DNA from: Tubulanus polymorphus
Lineage: Eukaryota > Nemertea > Palaeonemertea > Tubulaniformes > Tubulanidae
Direction: 5' to 3'
Assembly: GCF_964204645.1 (NCBI RefSeq)
Contig: NC_134026.1
Coordinates: 496,001 to 560,000 of the forward strand
Length of the DNA stretch: 64,000 nucleotides
Positions 33,301-46,000 of this stretch are shown here, piece by piece. A program made the position numbers and the translations under genes. The notes beneath the pieces are model-generated. The model searched no databases. It saw nothing but the letters and a program-made list of their open reading frames with translations, and was not told the origin of the DNA. The number at the start of each line of letters is the position of its first letter. Positions within the stretch are counted from its first letter, which is position 1.

Positions 33301-35887
33301 TCACAAAGATTTACACGAGGTTAGTATTTTATTGAGATGAACATTTCAGGAGAATATCTGAATAAGATTTTATCCAACCGGTCGTATTTCATGGTTTCTG
33401 TATTTCGTGGTTTCTGTATTTTCAAGTTGATGGATCTGAAGATATTTGTCGATACGGACGCCGATATCAGATTAGCTCGTAGATTAAAACGTGATATAAT
33501 GGAACGAGGACGCGATTTAAACGGTGTTTTACAGCAGTATCACACGTACGTTAAACCAGCGTTCGAACATTACATCGCTCCAACGATGAAAGACGCCGAT
33601 ATCATCGTACCTCGCGGAGCCGAGAATGAAATCGCTGTTAATCTAATCGTACAACACGTTCATAATCAATTAGAACAGGTTCGTAATCAGACCAGACTTC
33701 GGTTTCACGAAAAAGTTTAACGAGTTCAGTCTCTGCTAGTTTTAAATGAGGACAACAATTCAAACTTAACCGTTTTAAGTGACCAATTGTGGACCCTCCC
33801 ATGGCTATGTACATACTCATGGTTCCCACACAACAGGGAAATTGGGAAAAAACTTGGGAAATTTGAAACAATAATCCCCGGTTTGGAAATATTTGGGAAT
33901 TTGAAAAATTTTCCTCAAATCAGGGAAATATTTGGGAAATTCATTAGATTTCACATATTGCATTTGCCAAGAGCAACTTTCTTCAGCAATTTCCCTTGAA
34001 AATCATATTGATCAACCAGTCACCGCTAAAATGTTGACTGTAGAATGACAATATGTGTTGATTGCCATTTGAGAAAAATGAAAAATCACCAATGAAATAC
34101 TTGGGGAAAACTTTGGAATTTTGAATTCATATAACTGTGGGAACCATGCATACTGAATGGCTCGTTATATCATGCTTCTTCCTAGGGTTAGGTTAAACTT
34201 ATAAGTAGTAGTCAACGCAATATATTTCATTCTAATCTAACTGACTGTTTATTTCAGAGAGGATTCAAATTCCGATCTCAATTAGCGTCTGCTCATCACG
34301 GTCAGAAACTACCGGATACGTTACACGAGTTGGAGAAAACTCCTCAGATTCGTGGCCTGCACACGTTCATCCGGAATAACGATACGCCGAGAGATGAGTT
34401 TATATTCTATTCAAAACGATTGATGCGTTTACTGATCGAGTATGCGCTATCGATGTTACCGTTTAAAGAAGTTTCCGTTCAGACGCCGCAGGGAGGTGAT
34501 TATAAGGGCAAACGACTCGATACAAATATGGTAGGTTCACAGGGTGGCCACTCGGTACCTGGAAATCAGGGAAAAGTTGGGCAATTTTCTTTTCTTTAAA
34601 AATTTCTTATCTTTAAAATCTGTGTCTTACGTATTTAACTGTTAATTGATTGGATACTTAGCAGATCAAGTCAGGGAAAACAATGTGCGTGTCAGGGAAT
34701 AATCTGGGAAAAACAAGTCAAATAAAAGTGGCCACTCTACTGTATTTCCTCTCATAATGCCGTTTATCTTAAATCGATTTAGGAGTTTAATCCATTTTGT
34801 GAAATAGGATCCTGTGCAGCGTAACTGAGTTAAATATTATATCAAAATCTATTTCACAGCTATGCGGTGTATCGGTGTTAAGGGCTGGGGAAACTATGGA
34901 ACCGGCTTTATGCGAAGTTTGTAAAGATATACGTCTAGGAAAGATTTTGATCCAAACTAACGTCGAATCTGGTGAACCAGAGGTAATCTTTTAAATTACG
35001 TTAAAACTCTTGAACATACGTAACCGGTAGGTCAAGCCTTGAGCAGTTGAATATAATCCGTTCTTAATTTTCAGTTGCATTATTTACGTCTGCCAAAAGA
35101 GATAAAAGATGGAATAGTGATATTAATGGATGCGACTGTAGCTACTGGAGCTGCAGCGATGATGGCTATTCGTGTTTTACTCGATCACGACGTCCCTGAA
35201 GAGAATATTATACTGTTATCAATGCTGATGGCTGAACAAGGTATGTTAAAGACTTTCTATAAAAATCTATTCTATGACCCAGAAACTCAGAAAACTCTCG
35301 AATGAATGAGGGAAAACTCGGGGGCCAGTTTTGTATACTGAAATTACCTGGGGGTTTACTCAAATTGAGTTAGCCCCTAGTTCCAGGGAATTTGATGACA
35401 TTTGCCAAAACCTGGGAAACTCATAGTATTAGAAAAATATAGTCAAACATAATGGGAAAACTTGGGGGATTTTGTAAATGGTGGAAAGAGACCACTCTGT
35501 ATAATTTCATTCACTATAGAAGGATAGATATTGGTGCTCCATATACCAGATATATCCCTGTATCAAATAGTAACAGTAAGAATGAATTTGTTTCAGGTGT
35601 TCATACTTTAGCTTACGCTTTTCCGAAAGTAAAAATTGTCACAACTGCCGTAGACAAAGAAATCAATGATCAGTTTCATATTATACCGGGTATAGGTAAG
35701 TACGCTAACTCCTAGAGGGCGCTAGCCTAAATTAAACATTGTCAATTTTGATGAAAAGAATAATCTACGTTACAATCCTAGAGCCTTTGATTTGGAACCT
35801 TCTTTCGTTTGTATTTCAGGTAATTTTGGCGATCGATATTTTGGTACAGAACCCGAAATAGACTCTGATTTCGATTCAGAAATGTGA
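30392..35887 (+). CDS. UCKL1: Uridine-cytidine kinase-like 1 (kinase plus UPRT-like domain), 11 exons, 565 aa
   Basis: Pyrimidine salvage enzyme: an N-terminal kinase phosphorylates uridine/cytidine, and a C-terminal uracil phosphoribosyltransferase-like domain follows. Exons: 30392-30531, 30935-31161, 31591-31697, 32197-32367, 33248-33319, 33427-33678, 34258-34530, 34860-34982, 35075-35240, 35597-35695, 35820-35887; total 1698 nt, all in frame. [14 protein letters not shown] precedes the P-loop GGSASGKTT (126-134). The core includes [17 protein letters not shown] and [16 protein letters not shown]. The UPRT half has [13 protein letters not shown] and the PRPP-loop-like [13 protein letters not shown] (473-485), with [15 protein letters not shown] at the end. 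The protein ends in acidic DSDFDSEM, as the human one ends acidic. The first exon is uncertain: its donor GTTTGT is weaker, and 26876-26926 competes with it. AATAAA at 36240 gives a 3' UTR of about 350-380 nt. Confidence 0.94.
32411..32830. repeat. MITE rich in CTCCTTGAAATCC-type text (about 420 bp)
   Basis: In UCKL1 intron 4. The left end ACAGGGTCCCTACAACTCC is mirrored by AATTGTAGGAACCTTG at the right. The interior is a degenerate tandem of CTTGAAAATCCTT-like words. Termini beginning CAGGG suggest a hAT-type relative. Confidence 0.6.
32898..33157. repeat. Two adjacent palindromic MITEs (composite), second locus
   Basis: GACCCAGTTCCACAGTTGCG to GGAACTGTGGAACTGGACC, immediately followed by CAGGGGCTGCAGTTGCTC to AGCAACTGGCCGCTG. 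Same order as at 22338-22590. Lies in UCKL1 intron 4. Confidence 0.65.
33818..34149. repeat. MITE with CATGGTTCCCACA inverted ends
   Basis: In UCKL1 intron 6. CATGGTTCCCACACAAC at the left is mirrored by TGTGGGAACCATG at the right. The interior is full of GGGAAATTTGGGAA-like words, as in the related copy in the GPAT gene (about 44272-44575). Confidence 0.65.
34540..34742. repeat. hAT-like MITE with CAGGGTGGCCACT ends
   Basis: In UCKL1 intron 7. CAGGGTGGCCACTCGG at the left pairs with AGTGGCCACTCTACTG at the right. A related copy in GPAT intron 9 (about 42343-42492) has GAGGCCACTTACC and AAAGTTGCCACCC at its ends. No transposase frame. Confidence 0.65.
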
Positions 35888-37917
35888 TTATTTAGTTGCG
35901 TGTGTGTCATGTATAGATTTATCAAAAAGATCTCATCTGAGGGGGTGGAGAGATATCTGAGAGTTTGTGTGAAACCTGATGATAAAATTATTTACTTTAA
36001 TGATAAACTTTTAATGTAAACTTTAAATGTAATTTAACTCTCAAAATGCAGAACTAAAACCAAATTCATTAAGTCTTCTGTATGCTTGATGGTCTGAAGT
36101 ACTGTGTATTTCTTTCTTAATGTCCTTGGTTCAGGATTTGTAGCATTTATTCCTCTTTTATTGAGGGAATTATTGTTGATAGAAGTAGCAATCTTTGTTT
36201 ATTACACTTGTAAATAATCATGTTTTGTTACGATGTGCTAATAAAAAATGAAATATGATGTAAAGAATGCATTTCCGTTGTTATTGTCTTTACTCAATGA
36301 TCACAGGAACTTGCTGGATGCGAGAGGAGGTCCTCGGTTTGGAGTCTCTATATTTTGGTGGGGGATCTGAGGAGTTTCTAGTGTTGACTGATACACAAAC
36401 CCTCTATAGGCACAGCATCTATCGAATATTGTCCCCGATACACAGTAAACCTTGCCTTACTCAAACATGGCTTACTCGCACCTAGACCAACCAACTCATA
36501 CACAAATGAAATCATGTTTTTCTGACTTCCTAACGTACTTTCCTATCCTTAACTCGGACTTAGCTTACTTTACCTTGGACCAATAATGCTAGTCCCAGTT
36601 TGTGCGAATTAGACAAGGTTTGCTGTATCTAGGCACTTTCCAACAACGAGGACACAAGAAACTAAAGCGTGTTGCACTCGTGTTATATTCTTTGTTGACA
36701 ATTTTATCACGAACTCTGCTGAAGTACTTCGCTTATCGGCTTTTTGAGTATTTTTGATAACAAGAACCGGATTTATTGGGTTTGTTGTTTTCAACGGGCA
36801 GACTTTTCAAATGAGCAATGCATGAGCAGGAATTGAGAATTGGTAAGCTCACAGACACGTGTTGAAAATAAAACCTACGTCGATGAGGATTGAATGACAC
36901 TAAATGAACTCAGGTAAATTTACTGTGATGGTTATCAATTATTTATTTATAAAATACTACACTTTACAACTCAATAAATTTATAAGTATATTTCAATTGA
37001 CAAAAAAAACCAACTTTGCAGCTGATCAGCTCTACACTTCAATATCAACACGATCTCATGGATGAGTGAGTGAGGGACCCAATTCATTCAATCAGATCAC
37101 TTTGTATATGTATATATATATATATTATAATGATATCTTTAAACACTGATCAGTTTTACTGATCGTACAATTCATAATTTTTCATCTAATGTTTTCGTAG
37201 ACTTGATTTTGAGTACGTCGTTTATTTTATACTCGAAATTCGATGTGATATTTTAGAGTCCTTGAAAACAATATACAATTTCCATTAAATATTCAACAAT
37301 AAATAATAAGGATTCTTCAGTAATCGGACTTGTAGCCCTATTCCTGCAGGTATATAACACTGAAATAGTGAGAATGTGAAAATTAAAAAAACTGCCAAGA
37401 GCCTTGTTAAATATGGAGCCCTATCACTTGAATAACTTCTAGTCTAAGATGCTGATAAAATTGATGTGCTTGAAACTTTTAAGGCTAATTACACAGAAAC
37501 TGTCAACGTTCTAGACTCTGCAAATAGCGATATATTGTGGCAAGGTCGCGCAGGGTTACTGTAGTCATGTTTGTTATTACCACGCAGAAACTGAAAAATC
37601 TCAACCCTGTCAATATCCTCGGATAGATCGGACTCACAGTATCTCACATACTATGATATAAGTCTGAGATGGGATCTCGAAACTGTCAACATCCTTGGAT
37701 AGATCGGACTCACAGTATCTCACATACTATGATATAAGTCTGAGATGGGGATCTCGAAACTGTCAATATCCTCCGATAGATCGGACTCTCATTATCTCAC
37801 ATACTATGATATAAGTCTGAGATGGGGATCTCGAAACTGTCAAAAAATTTAAAATATCATCGCTGCAGGATTATTCATAGAACACAGATCAGTTTATCGA
37901 TAATCGAGGTCGAATTA
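35888..37917. other. Intergenic region between convergent UCKL1 and RNF146
   Basis: Contains the UCKL1 3' UTR (AATAAA at 36240-36245), the RNF146 3' UTR (minus-strand signals possible at 37221-37226) and a tandem repeat (37606-37840). No coding sequence was recognised between 36270 and 36800, where open frames are short and lack protein character. Confidence 0.6.
37606..37840. repeat. Three tandem copies of a ~77-bp unit
   Basis: Units begin at 37606, 37682 and 37759 with CTGTCAATATCCTCGGATAG-like sequence and end GAGATGGGGATCTCGAAA. Each contains ATCTCACATACTATGATATA. Located just past the RNF146 stop, so probably transcribed in its 3' UTR. Confidence 0.9.
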
Positions 37918-38873
37918 TTAATCCGTATCTGAATTACTGTTATTTGTCTCTGTGAATATCAAATTTAGATCTTGTCGAGGTGGGGGTAGAGCTGGAGGTG
38001 ACGCCGGAGTAGAACTGATATTCAGATTATCGATTAACAAACTCAGATCCTGTACGTGTAAGTTCTCCGCGGTTCCGCCCTGAGGTGTATTATTCGGCGC
38101 TATAGGCGAACTGTCCGTACTCGTCTTTTCCGTTTTTGTATTTCCACCGACGGCTTGACGCGTAGGTGGCGTCTTTGTTCCCGATTCCTCCCCGTACGCG
38201 CCCTCGCGTTCCGATTCCTGCAACGCGGGGACTATCTTGATTCCGGCGATTCCCTTTTTCTCGATCGTTGCGAGATCTCGTTTAACTCGTCTCCGTCGCG
38301 ACGGGTCGTTCCTCCGAACTTGGATCATATTCTCCAAATCGATTATGTACAAAAATCCGGCAATGAGAAGTTCGAAAACTTTTTCCTCGTCTTTCACGTA
38401 GCGATCTTCAATTTCCATACTGGTTCTCTGATCGTACTGCCACCAGCCGTTTCGACCCTCGTAGTACCACTGGTAACCTTCGTGATGCAGCGACAAATCG
38501 CGCCATAAATCATCGGTATGAACAAGATTCGGAGTGTTCAGATAATCGACCGGTATCTCCTGGCGACATAGAGCGCATCTCTTGCTCTGATTCGCTACGC
38601 CTTTTATACACAGGAAACAGAATATATGCGTACACGGCAACTGAACCGGGTGACTGCAGATCTGAAGACAAACCGGACATTCCGGGATGATATCTACAAT
38701 AAATACAAATACATATCTTCTAAAAACTTTACTCTCTACTTAACAAGATGAATCCAAATTGAGCAGTTTATAGACAGACTATTTTTACCTTGTCCTAGAG
38801 TTTTCGTTAATGTTTTACTATCCGTTGATTCTAACTGGTCGTCGAGTGATGAATTCACATTTCTAGAAGCCAT
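37918..38873 (-). CDS. RNF146: RNF146/Iduna poly(ADP-ribose)-directed E3 ubiquitin ligase, 2 exons, 286 aa
   Basis: Recognises poly(ADP-ribosyl)ated proteins through its WWE domain and ubiquitinates them; in vertebrates it targets axin and tankyrase and so affects Wnt signalling. Exons: 38789-38873 and 37918-38693, intron phase 1, total 861 nt. The RING finger spans residues 34-71: CPVC, C49-T-H51, CFLC, CALC (C3HC4), closing with CALCRQEIP as in vertebrates. The WWE domain at about 97-165 contains WYYEGRNGWWQYD, LLIAGFLYIIDLENMIQ and RRRRVKRD, including the residues that grip iso-ADP-ribose in the human protein. The tail after about 175 is low-complexity, with acidic or polar runs and Pro-rich LPPPRQDL. 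The protein is about 70 residues shorter than human RNF146 (359), all of it in the tail. Confidence 0.95.
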
Positions 38874-40064
38874 TTCACCGCTCCAATTGCGTCCTCATCG
38901 ATCATATATAAACAGCTCTATGGGGAACAAAAACTGTTTTTACGGAGTACTACGTCCCGACATTGTCAATCGGGCATTCGACTGGCTGCCGGTCTCTTAC
39001 CTTCGAGGCAACCAGTCTCTAGACGAAACGCGATTGACGATTGACGATTACCGAATGACGATTGACGATTTCCCGACCTTCAAGGCCAGGTGGAGCCTCA
39101 TCGGGTCGCAGAGAGTTCGTGGATTTCAGGTTTTTGTTGTTTTTATGGCTTCAATCCGGTAATTATCGAGATTTACTCCTATTTCAACTGATATGTTATT
39201 GTCGTTTTATTGACGCGTTATTTTATTGTAGAATTACTCATTGTGATAGATTTGAAAGGCTGGAAATCACTGATAACTTACCAATCATGTTAGTTTAGTT
39301 AAACAAACTACTTCTAGATGGCGCCACTAGTTATCCGTGTACATTAGCTGTACATTTCTATTGCATCAGATTATAACCTATTTATCCACTTATCTTTAGA
39401 TAAATGTTAAGTACATAACATTGAAGATTCACATTTTACCGAGCACACGGTTTAGCTACTTGTTGGATTTTTGCTGACAGTTTCACATTACTGGAAAAAA
39501 GTGAAGTTCATTTATTGTTAGAACTGGTTTTAGTTTTGTAATCGGATATTAATGCATAAACGAAGCCCTTATCAATATGAAACGCGTAGCACCTATATTT
39601 ATGTTACTAAGTTAGGATAAAGATATGTATCGTTGTTAAACCGTCAGGTATTCACAGACTGGATACCAAAATGATCCAAAGGATTCCCCTTGGGAACAAC
39701 AACGTCTTGTGTTGTCTTTCTAGTAATTCTAATCTCTTATCTAGTGGATATTTTTGCAAATGAAGGTAGGTCTATTCAGGATAAGGATATAGATTATCTA
39801 AGAATAAATGAGATCAGAGATCAAAGTTTCCAGAATTTGGTTCATGTAAATACTACAAAAACTGAGTGCGATTCTATCCAAGGGAACTCAAATAGTGATC
39901 ACATTCCTAATACCATCGCGGAACTCAAATAGTGATCTGATCACATTCTCTTAATTCAAATGTTATTGACTGTAATGACAAATAGAAAATTTTTGTTTAT
40001 TTTTATTACAGACCCGAATCATTGTAACCCAAATCAATGGATGCCAGATGAGATTTAAAACATC
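38874..40064. promoter_or_regulatory. Divergent region between RNF146 and the acyltransferase gene
   Basis: Holds the promoters of both genes. A repeat fragment sits at 38945-39110: GGCTGCCGG and GGCAACCAGTCT as at 1088-1132, plus repeated CGATTGACGATTGACGAT. An open but ATG-less frame at 39690-39932 reads hydrophobic then charged and may be part of a 5' UTR exon. An acceptor at 40010-40011 begins the exon holding the acyltransferase ATG, and an in-frame stop lies just before that ATG, so the upstream exon is non-coding in this frame. Confidence 0.45.
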
Positions 40065-43000
40065 ATGAGTGAACTATTCAATAACCTACAACATGTTTAT
40101 AGTAAATGGGAGAATCGACCAGATCACAATCAACAAGCATTCAACGATGTAATGCAAAGAGGCAAGAAAGCATGGAAGACCAGATTCAGCGATGTTGCAC
40201 CACCGCCTCGGAGAACAACCAAATTTGCTAAACCAAGACGCTTCAAAAACCAATCTGTGGTTTGTATATTTGCAAATTGGTTGTTTATTTTTCTGAAGTT
40301 TGTAAAAGAATTTAGTTTTAATGATAAAATATTTTGGTTTTTAGGGTGAGCCATCATCAGGGCCTTATCTTTGTCACTTTAAACATCAACCAACGATAAT
40401 GCCCGATGAGTATAGGTTTCAGCGTCCTATGATGGGTAGATGTTGTTCTTGCATGCAGATCAGTAGAGTAAGTAGTTCAACCACCCAGTCTCCCTTAAAA
40501 ATCTATGAAAGACATTTTTCTTTGTCCAGTTTCATGGGGAGGGGATGAAACTGATGTTTTGGTTTAGACACTCTTATATTTTCAACAAGAATCAAAACTC
40601 AGTGGTTGGTTAAGTTGATATTGATAACCATTTAAAGCTGTGTCTCAGAACAGTGGACTGTGGAAGCTGGAGTTGTGAAGCTTGCATAGCTATAATAGAG
40701 AAATTGTTTTCATTTTCAGAATGATTTATACTCTGATGAAATGCCGATAGAGGGTTTAAAAGACATTCTGAAAGTTGATACAAGGTATATATGTAGTTTC
40801 TATCAGTTTAACCTTAACAAAAATTCAAAATCTAAATATCTTTCTACCTACTCAATAACATGATTATTTGGTTTGATTTCTAGTGAAATGGGACCAATAT
40901 CAAGATCTGTTTGTCACTTGGTTTACGCAGTAAAGAGAAATTGTTCGCATATTTATCCCGACGTCACTGAAGATGTTCTTCAAAGCAAAAGGTAAAAAGT
41001 ATAGATTTAGAATTTCATTCTTTTTTAAACTCTCCACATTTGTTTAGATATACCTACCTATTTGTTTTGTCCCCAGGCTGAATGATGCTATTGAAAAAAC
41101 AGCTTTGCAGATGGTTTCAGGTACAAACATTCCAACGCTGTACAAATCAATATTACTTAGGCCTATTCAATAATTTCATATCGTATTTCATTTTATAGAA
41201 CAAACTGGTGTAAAGTCTGACTCATATGACACTATTTATATGAAATGTCAGAAAAGAGCATCTCGACTCCTTACAACAATGAAGGCAGTTATATCATTAA
41301 GACTTGTTCGGTAGGTGTCTCTAAGAATCTGAGCACCGTATGTTGAGATCAGTCAGTCAATATTCCCTGAGATTCATTGAGATTCCTGTTTTACTCATGT
41401 AGATTTACAGGCTGGTTCCTATTCAAAGTATTGGGTCGATTACTGTCATCAATTATTGTTCACAGAGGACAAATGGAGCAATTAAAACTGGCTACTGAGG
41501 TTTGTATTCACAATATTAGTTTCTCGAATATATAACCATATTTAGTGCCCAGTTGAGTTCCGAGGCACTTTGAATACATATTCATATATGTACACAGTTC
41601 CGGGTACCGTGCATACATAATGATAAATAATACAAGTAATAATGTAATAGGATATCTGGGCCTCGTCTCATGAAAAACTAATTTTAAAAGGTTTCATGCA
41701 AAAAAAGCCGTTCGTTCGATAAAACCTTTAACTGTGCTTCTTTTTGAAAACACTATAAGCAAAAGTTACAAAAAATACAATATTTCGAGCTTTTTAAACT
41801 TCATTTATGATAAGATTATTAAATGGATAACTGAGATACTGAATGATGATTTTAGAAACACGATGGTAAACCGATAGTTCTGTTGCCGATGCATCGAAGT
41901 CATTTGGATTATATTTTACTGACGTTCGCTCTGTATCAGTACGATATCAAAGCTCCACATGTAGCAGCTGGAAATAATCTGAATATTCCTGTATTCGGGT
42001 TCGTATAATAATCTACTATAGACCTGTCTATGTTAGTTAGTTACCTAATCGTCGGTGGTAAGCTTTTTATAATCGGATGGGCTTATACCAACGTTAGGGA
42101 TGACAAGGGCCAAAACACGGTTGAAAAAAGTAACACTTCAAAAATATATTTAGTGGTTTGTGAAAATATCCGATCGTGAAACTGACTATGAATCTCAGTT
42201 ACGTCTACATCTATATATTTCAGTAAAATACTGAAAGGTCTCGGAGGTTTTTTTATTCGTCGGAAATTAGATCGTCATCCGAATCGTAAAGATTTCATCT
42301 ATAGATCTATGTTACACAGTGTAAGTTCATCAACCACTTTATCATAGAGGCCACTTACCTAGCAATCGGGGAAAGGGCGGAGAATTTCAAATAGTTTCTG
42401 TCTATTGTCTTACATATTTGATTGCGTTACTTAAATTCTAAGCTTAGTTGGAGTCAGGGAGCAAGTCAAATAAAAGTTGCCACCCGGTTATTTCAAATTT
42501 CTCAGGCACGAATTTTACTCCTAAGAATTCTAAATTGACTGGTTGTTTTCAGTATATGCATGAATTAATGCGCGAAGGACAGTATTTAGAATTCTTCATC
42601 GAAGGTGGAAGGTCTCGAAGTGGTAAAGCACTCTTTCCTAAAGGTGGCCTCTTATCTGTAATAATCGATGGTTATCTCGATGGTAAGTAACGTTCAGCTG
42701 TAGAGATGTTGATAGTTTATGGATAGTTTGATGTAATATCGTGTGTATTTTGTAGGTGTTGTAACTGATGTGATGTTAGTGCCGATCAGTATTAGCTATG
42801 AACGAGTGTTAGACGGTGAATTTGTATCCGAACAAATGGTTTGTTTTATAATCCGCGATTAACGAATTCACAAATGTTTATTAGAAACCTTTGTGTTTTG
42901 TTTCATCGTGAGATTCTCTTTTTACGTAGGGCGAGCGCAAGAAACCAGAAACATTCTGGCGAGCTGTGAAAGCTATCTGGAATGTGTTCATGACTGATTT

Positions 43001-46000
43001 TGGAAATGTTAGAATCGATGTTTGTCAACCTTTCTCTCTAAAGGTTTGTTTCAGTTCATGATTCATACATACCCAGTATCTCAGTCAGATAGATACAGTA
43101 ATTATTTGTTTGGTATTTGTTAGGAATACGTCCAAGTTAACCAGCATATGTTGGTATCTAGCACTAGTCGCAGCAGTCCGAATGGACAGTTACGTCGTAC
43201 GGGTTTAAATGGAATGAAGGCGTCTGCTAGTTCAGGTTCACTGTACGGAACTGATATAGTCATCGATGAACAGCGTCTTCTCGTGAAGAAACTAGCCGAG
43301 CATATACTGTTTAGTGAGTATCAGTAATACAGCAATTTAATTACCACGAATAAGTTTTGAACGTAGGAAGTGAATACATTTTGTTTATTTGATACATGAA
43401 ATATTTCATTTGTTATTTTGACATGTTTTCAGATAGTATCCACTCTACAGCTGTTATGAGTACGAATCTCATAGCATTCATACTTCTTACTATTTATAGA
43501 CAGGTAAAGAGCGATGTTAGTATTGAGACATTTTACTTCTCCGTTCAGTATCGACTATATCTCGTTTATTGTTATATTACCAGGGTACGTCGATATCGAA
43601 TCTGGTTGAATCAGTGGATTGGATGAGAGTTGAACTCGCTTTACGCGGTAGAGATGTAGGATTCACTGGTAAATCATTAGATATCGTTCTGTACGCTTGC
43701 GATATGCTCGAAAACATCGGCTGCGCTTATACAGACAGAAAGAGGTAAAATCAATGAGTACTTTCTGAGTTCAGCTTAGATAAAAGCTTCTTGATCCAAA
43801 ACTGATTTGAAAGTTTAAGTTCATTAGTTTCCTGCTATAGTTGTTTTATTGATATTCAATGTGTGTTGTTTCTAGTGTTGATATGGATTTGGAGAATAAT
43901 AACTGGGACGCGTTGATGGTTTATCCGAAATTACAAGTGCCGAACATATTTCAGCTAACGTATTACTCAAACGCAGTTACATCTGCTTTTCTGATGGAGA
44001 GCATCATAGGTGAGAGACACTCCTCTCGCTGTGGTAAAAACAAATTCATTCATATCTCATTACTCTTGTTTTTAACCGATTTATATTTTTAGTGACTGCT
44101 CTGCGCAGTGCTGTAGATAGTTCTATTCTAGTCAATGTTGATGAAACTATAAAAGTGTCGAAGAATTTAGTGATACAAAATGCTAAAATACTGTGCCAGT
44201 TTCTAGAATTTGAATTCATATTTGTGCCAGTAAGTATATCTGTATTACTGTAGTGTAATCTTGTTGTATATCCATGGTTTCCACAGAACCGGAAAATCTT
44301 GGGAATTTCAATATGATGTTTTCCAGTTTCTCCGATCTGGAAAATTCATTTTACACTTTATATAGCATAGTTCTGGAATGTCAACTGCTTTCCCAAGGGC
44401 ATCTTTCTTTAGCATTTATTCTTGGAAATTTCCTTCATCCATCAACTATTGTCACCTCTTTAGATGTTAACATTCCTGTAGTATGATGGTTTCTTGGGAT
44501 TTTTGTGAAGATCCCATTTCCATTTGGGGAAATTGGGAAAAAATTATGAATAATGAATTCATGTGACAGAACGATGTATATTCGAGGTTTATTTCGTATT
44601 TTTAAGAGTTGTACCTCTCTCGAATCTATGATCTACGAAGCATTTCAACAGTTGATTACGTCTGAAATTCTACTTGACGAGAAGGTAATGATAAATAATG
44701 AAACAATAAACAAACAGCGAATCCGTCGTTGAAATATGGATGATAATTTTGTTGTTTTTGTCATTAGGAAAACGAAGATCCCGAAAACAGACGTATTGCT
44801 AATCATTTAAAATCAACAATGAGTTGGGACGACGATGAATCTGATGAAGAAGATGATTATATTCAAGATGAATATTATGCTGTAAGATATACCTACATCA
44901 ATCATACATCACACTTCATTAATATACATTACTACCTGAAGATATGAATGTGCAGGTTGTATAACAGCGTTCCTACTAGGTTAGCTAGCGGGAATATTCT
45001 CTTTAAACACCAGGCATCGAGAGTTCGAATCTCGGGAAGGACAGATATTTCTTACTGTGATATTAATTCATTTAGGTATACCGGGTAGCTTATTTAACTT
45101 TGGCTCTGCCTTCAGCCTCGTCTTCTATATACCTACATCAATCAGACATGATGTAAGCCTCCAGCCTGGTCTTCTATTTCAGTTCTGTTCTATTTATTTT
45201 ATTTTGTATTTGTTTCAGTTGAATCGAAAGGGAGAAGTTTTTAAAAAGAAATTTCCGTTTCTGTTGAATATTCTACAGCCGTATGTAGAATGTTATTGGT
45301 TGGTTGCGATGTGTTTAGTGAAACTCATTGATTCCGATCTCGAAGGTAAATCATCTAGAAATTCTTCATCTATCTCCTCTCTCCCCTCTGTTCTCAATGA
45401 AATAAAATAAAGCGAGTGTCTTACTGTTTATGTTCACAGAGGACCAATTCATGCGGACCATTCAACAAACTGCTCTCGACAGGGTAAATGATCGAATTGC
45501 AAACTATGGTAAGCATTTATTATCGATCTTATCTTGAAATTTATCCATACGAGAAATCTGGCTTAGAAATCTTCTGATCGGCTACTGATTGTCTGTGAGA
45601 GTTTATGCCCCGATACAAATCTGATTTTATGTGTTTTAAAACTCATTATTCAGATTTTTGAGTATTGAGTGCAACTCACATAATTCGGATAATTTAGAAC
45701 CAAAGAACTTAATCCGATTTATGAGAAATCCAGATTAAACATCATTTGTTATATACATACCATTTATGTATAAGTGGATTGTAACTAATCTGGATTAGAG
45801 CAAATCTATCGACGCTGGTTTGACTTAATATGTGTTTTTCAGTGGAAACCTGTTCACACGAGATGATTAAAACAGCTCTACGAATGTTACAGGAACAGAA
45901 AATCACCGAGATTTATTACATAGGAAACGCGAGGATGATTAGTTTATGTGATTCATATAATTCACTGGACGATCTCAATCAGTATATTAGTACTATTGAA

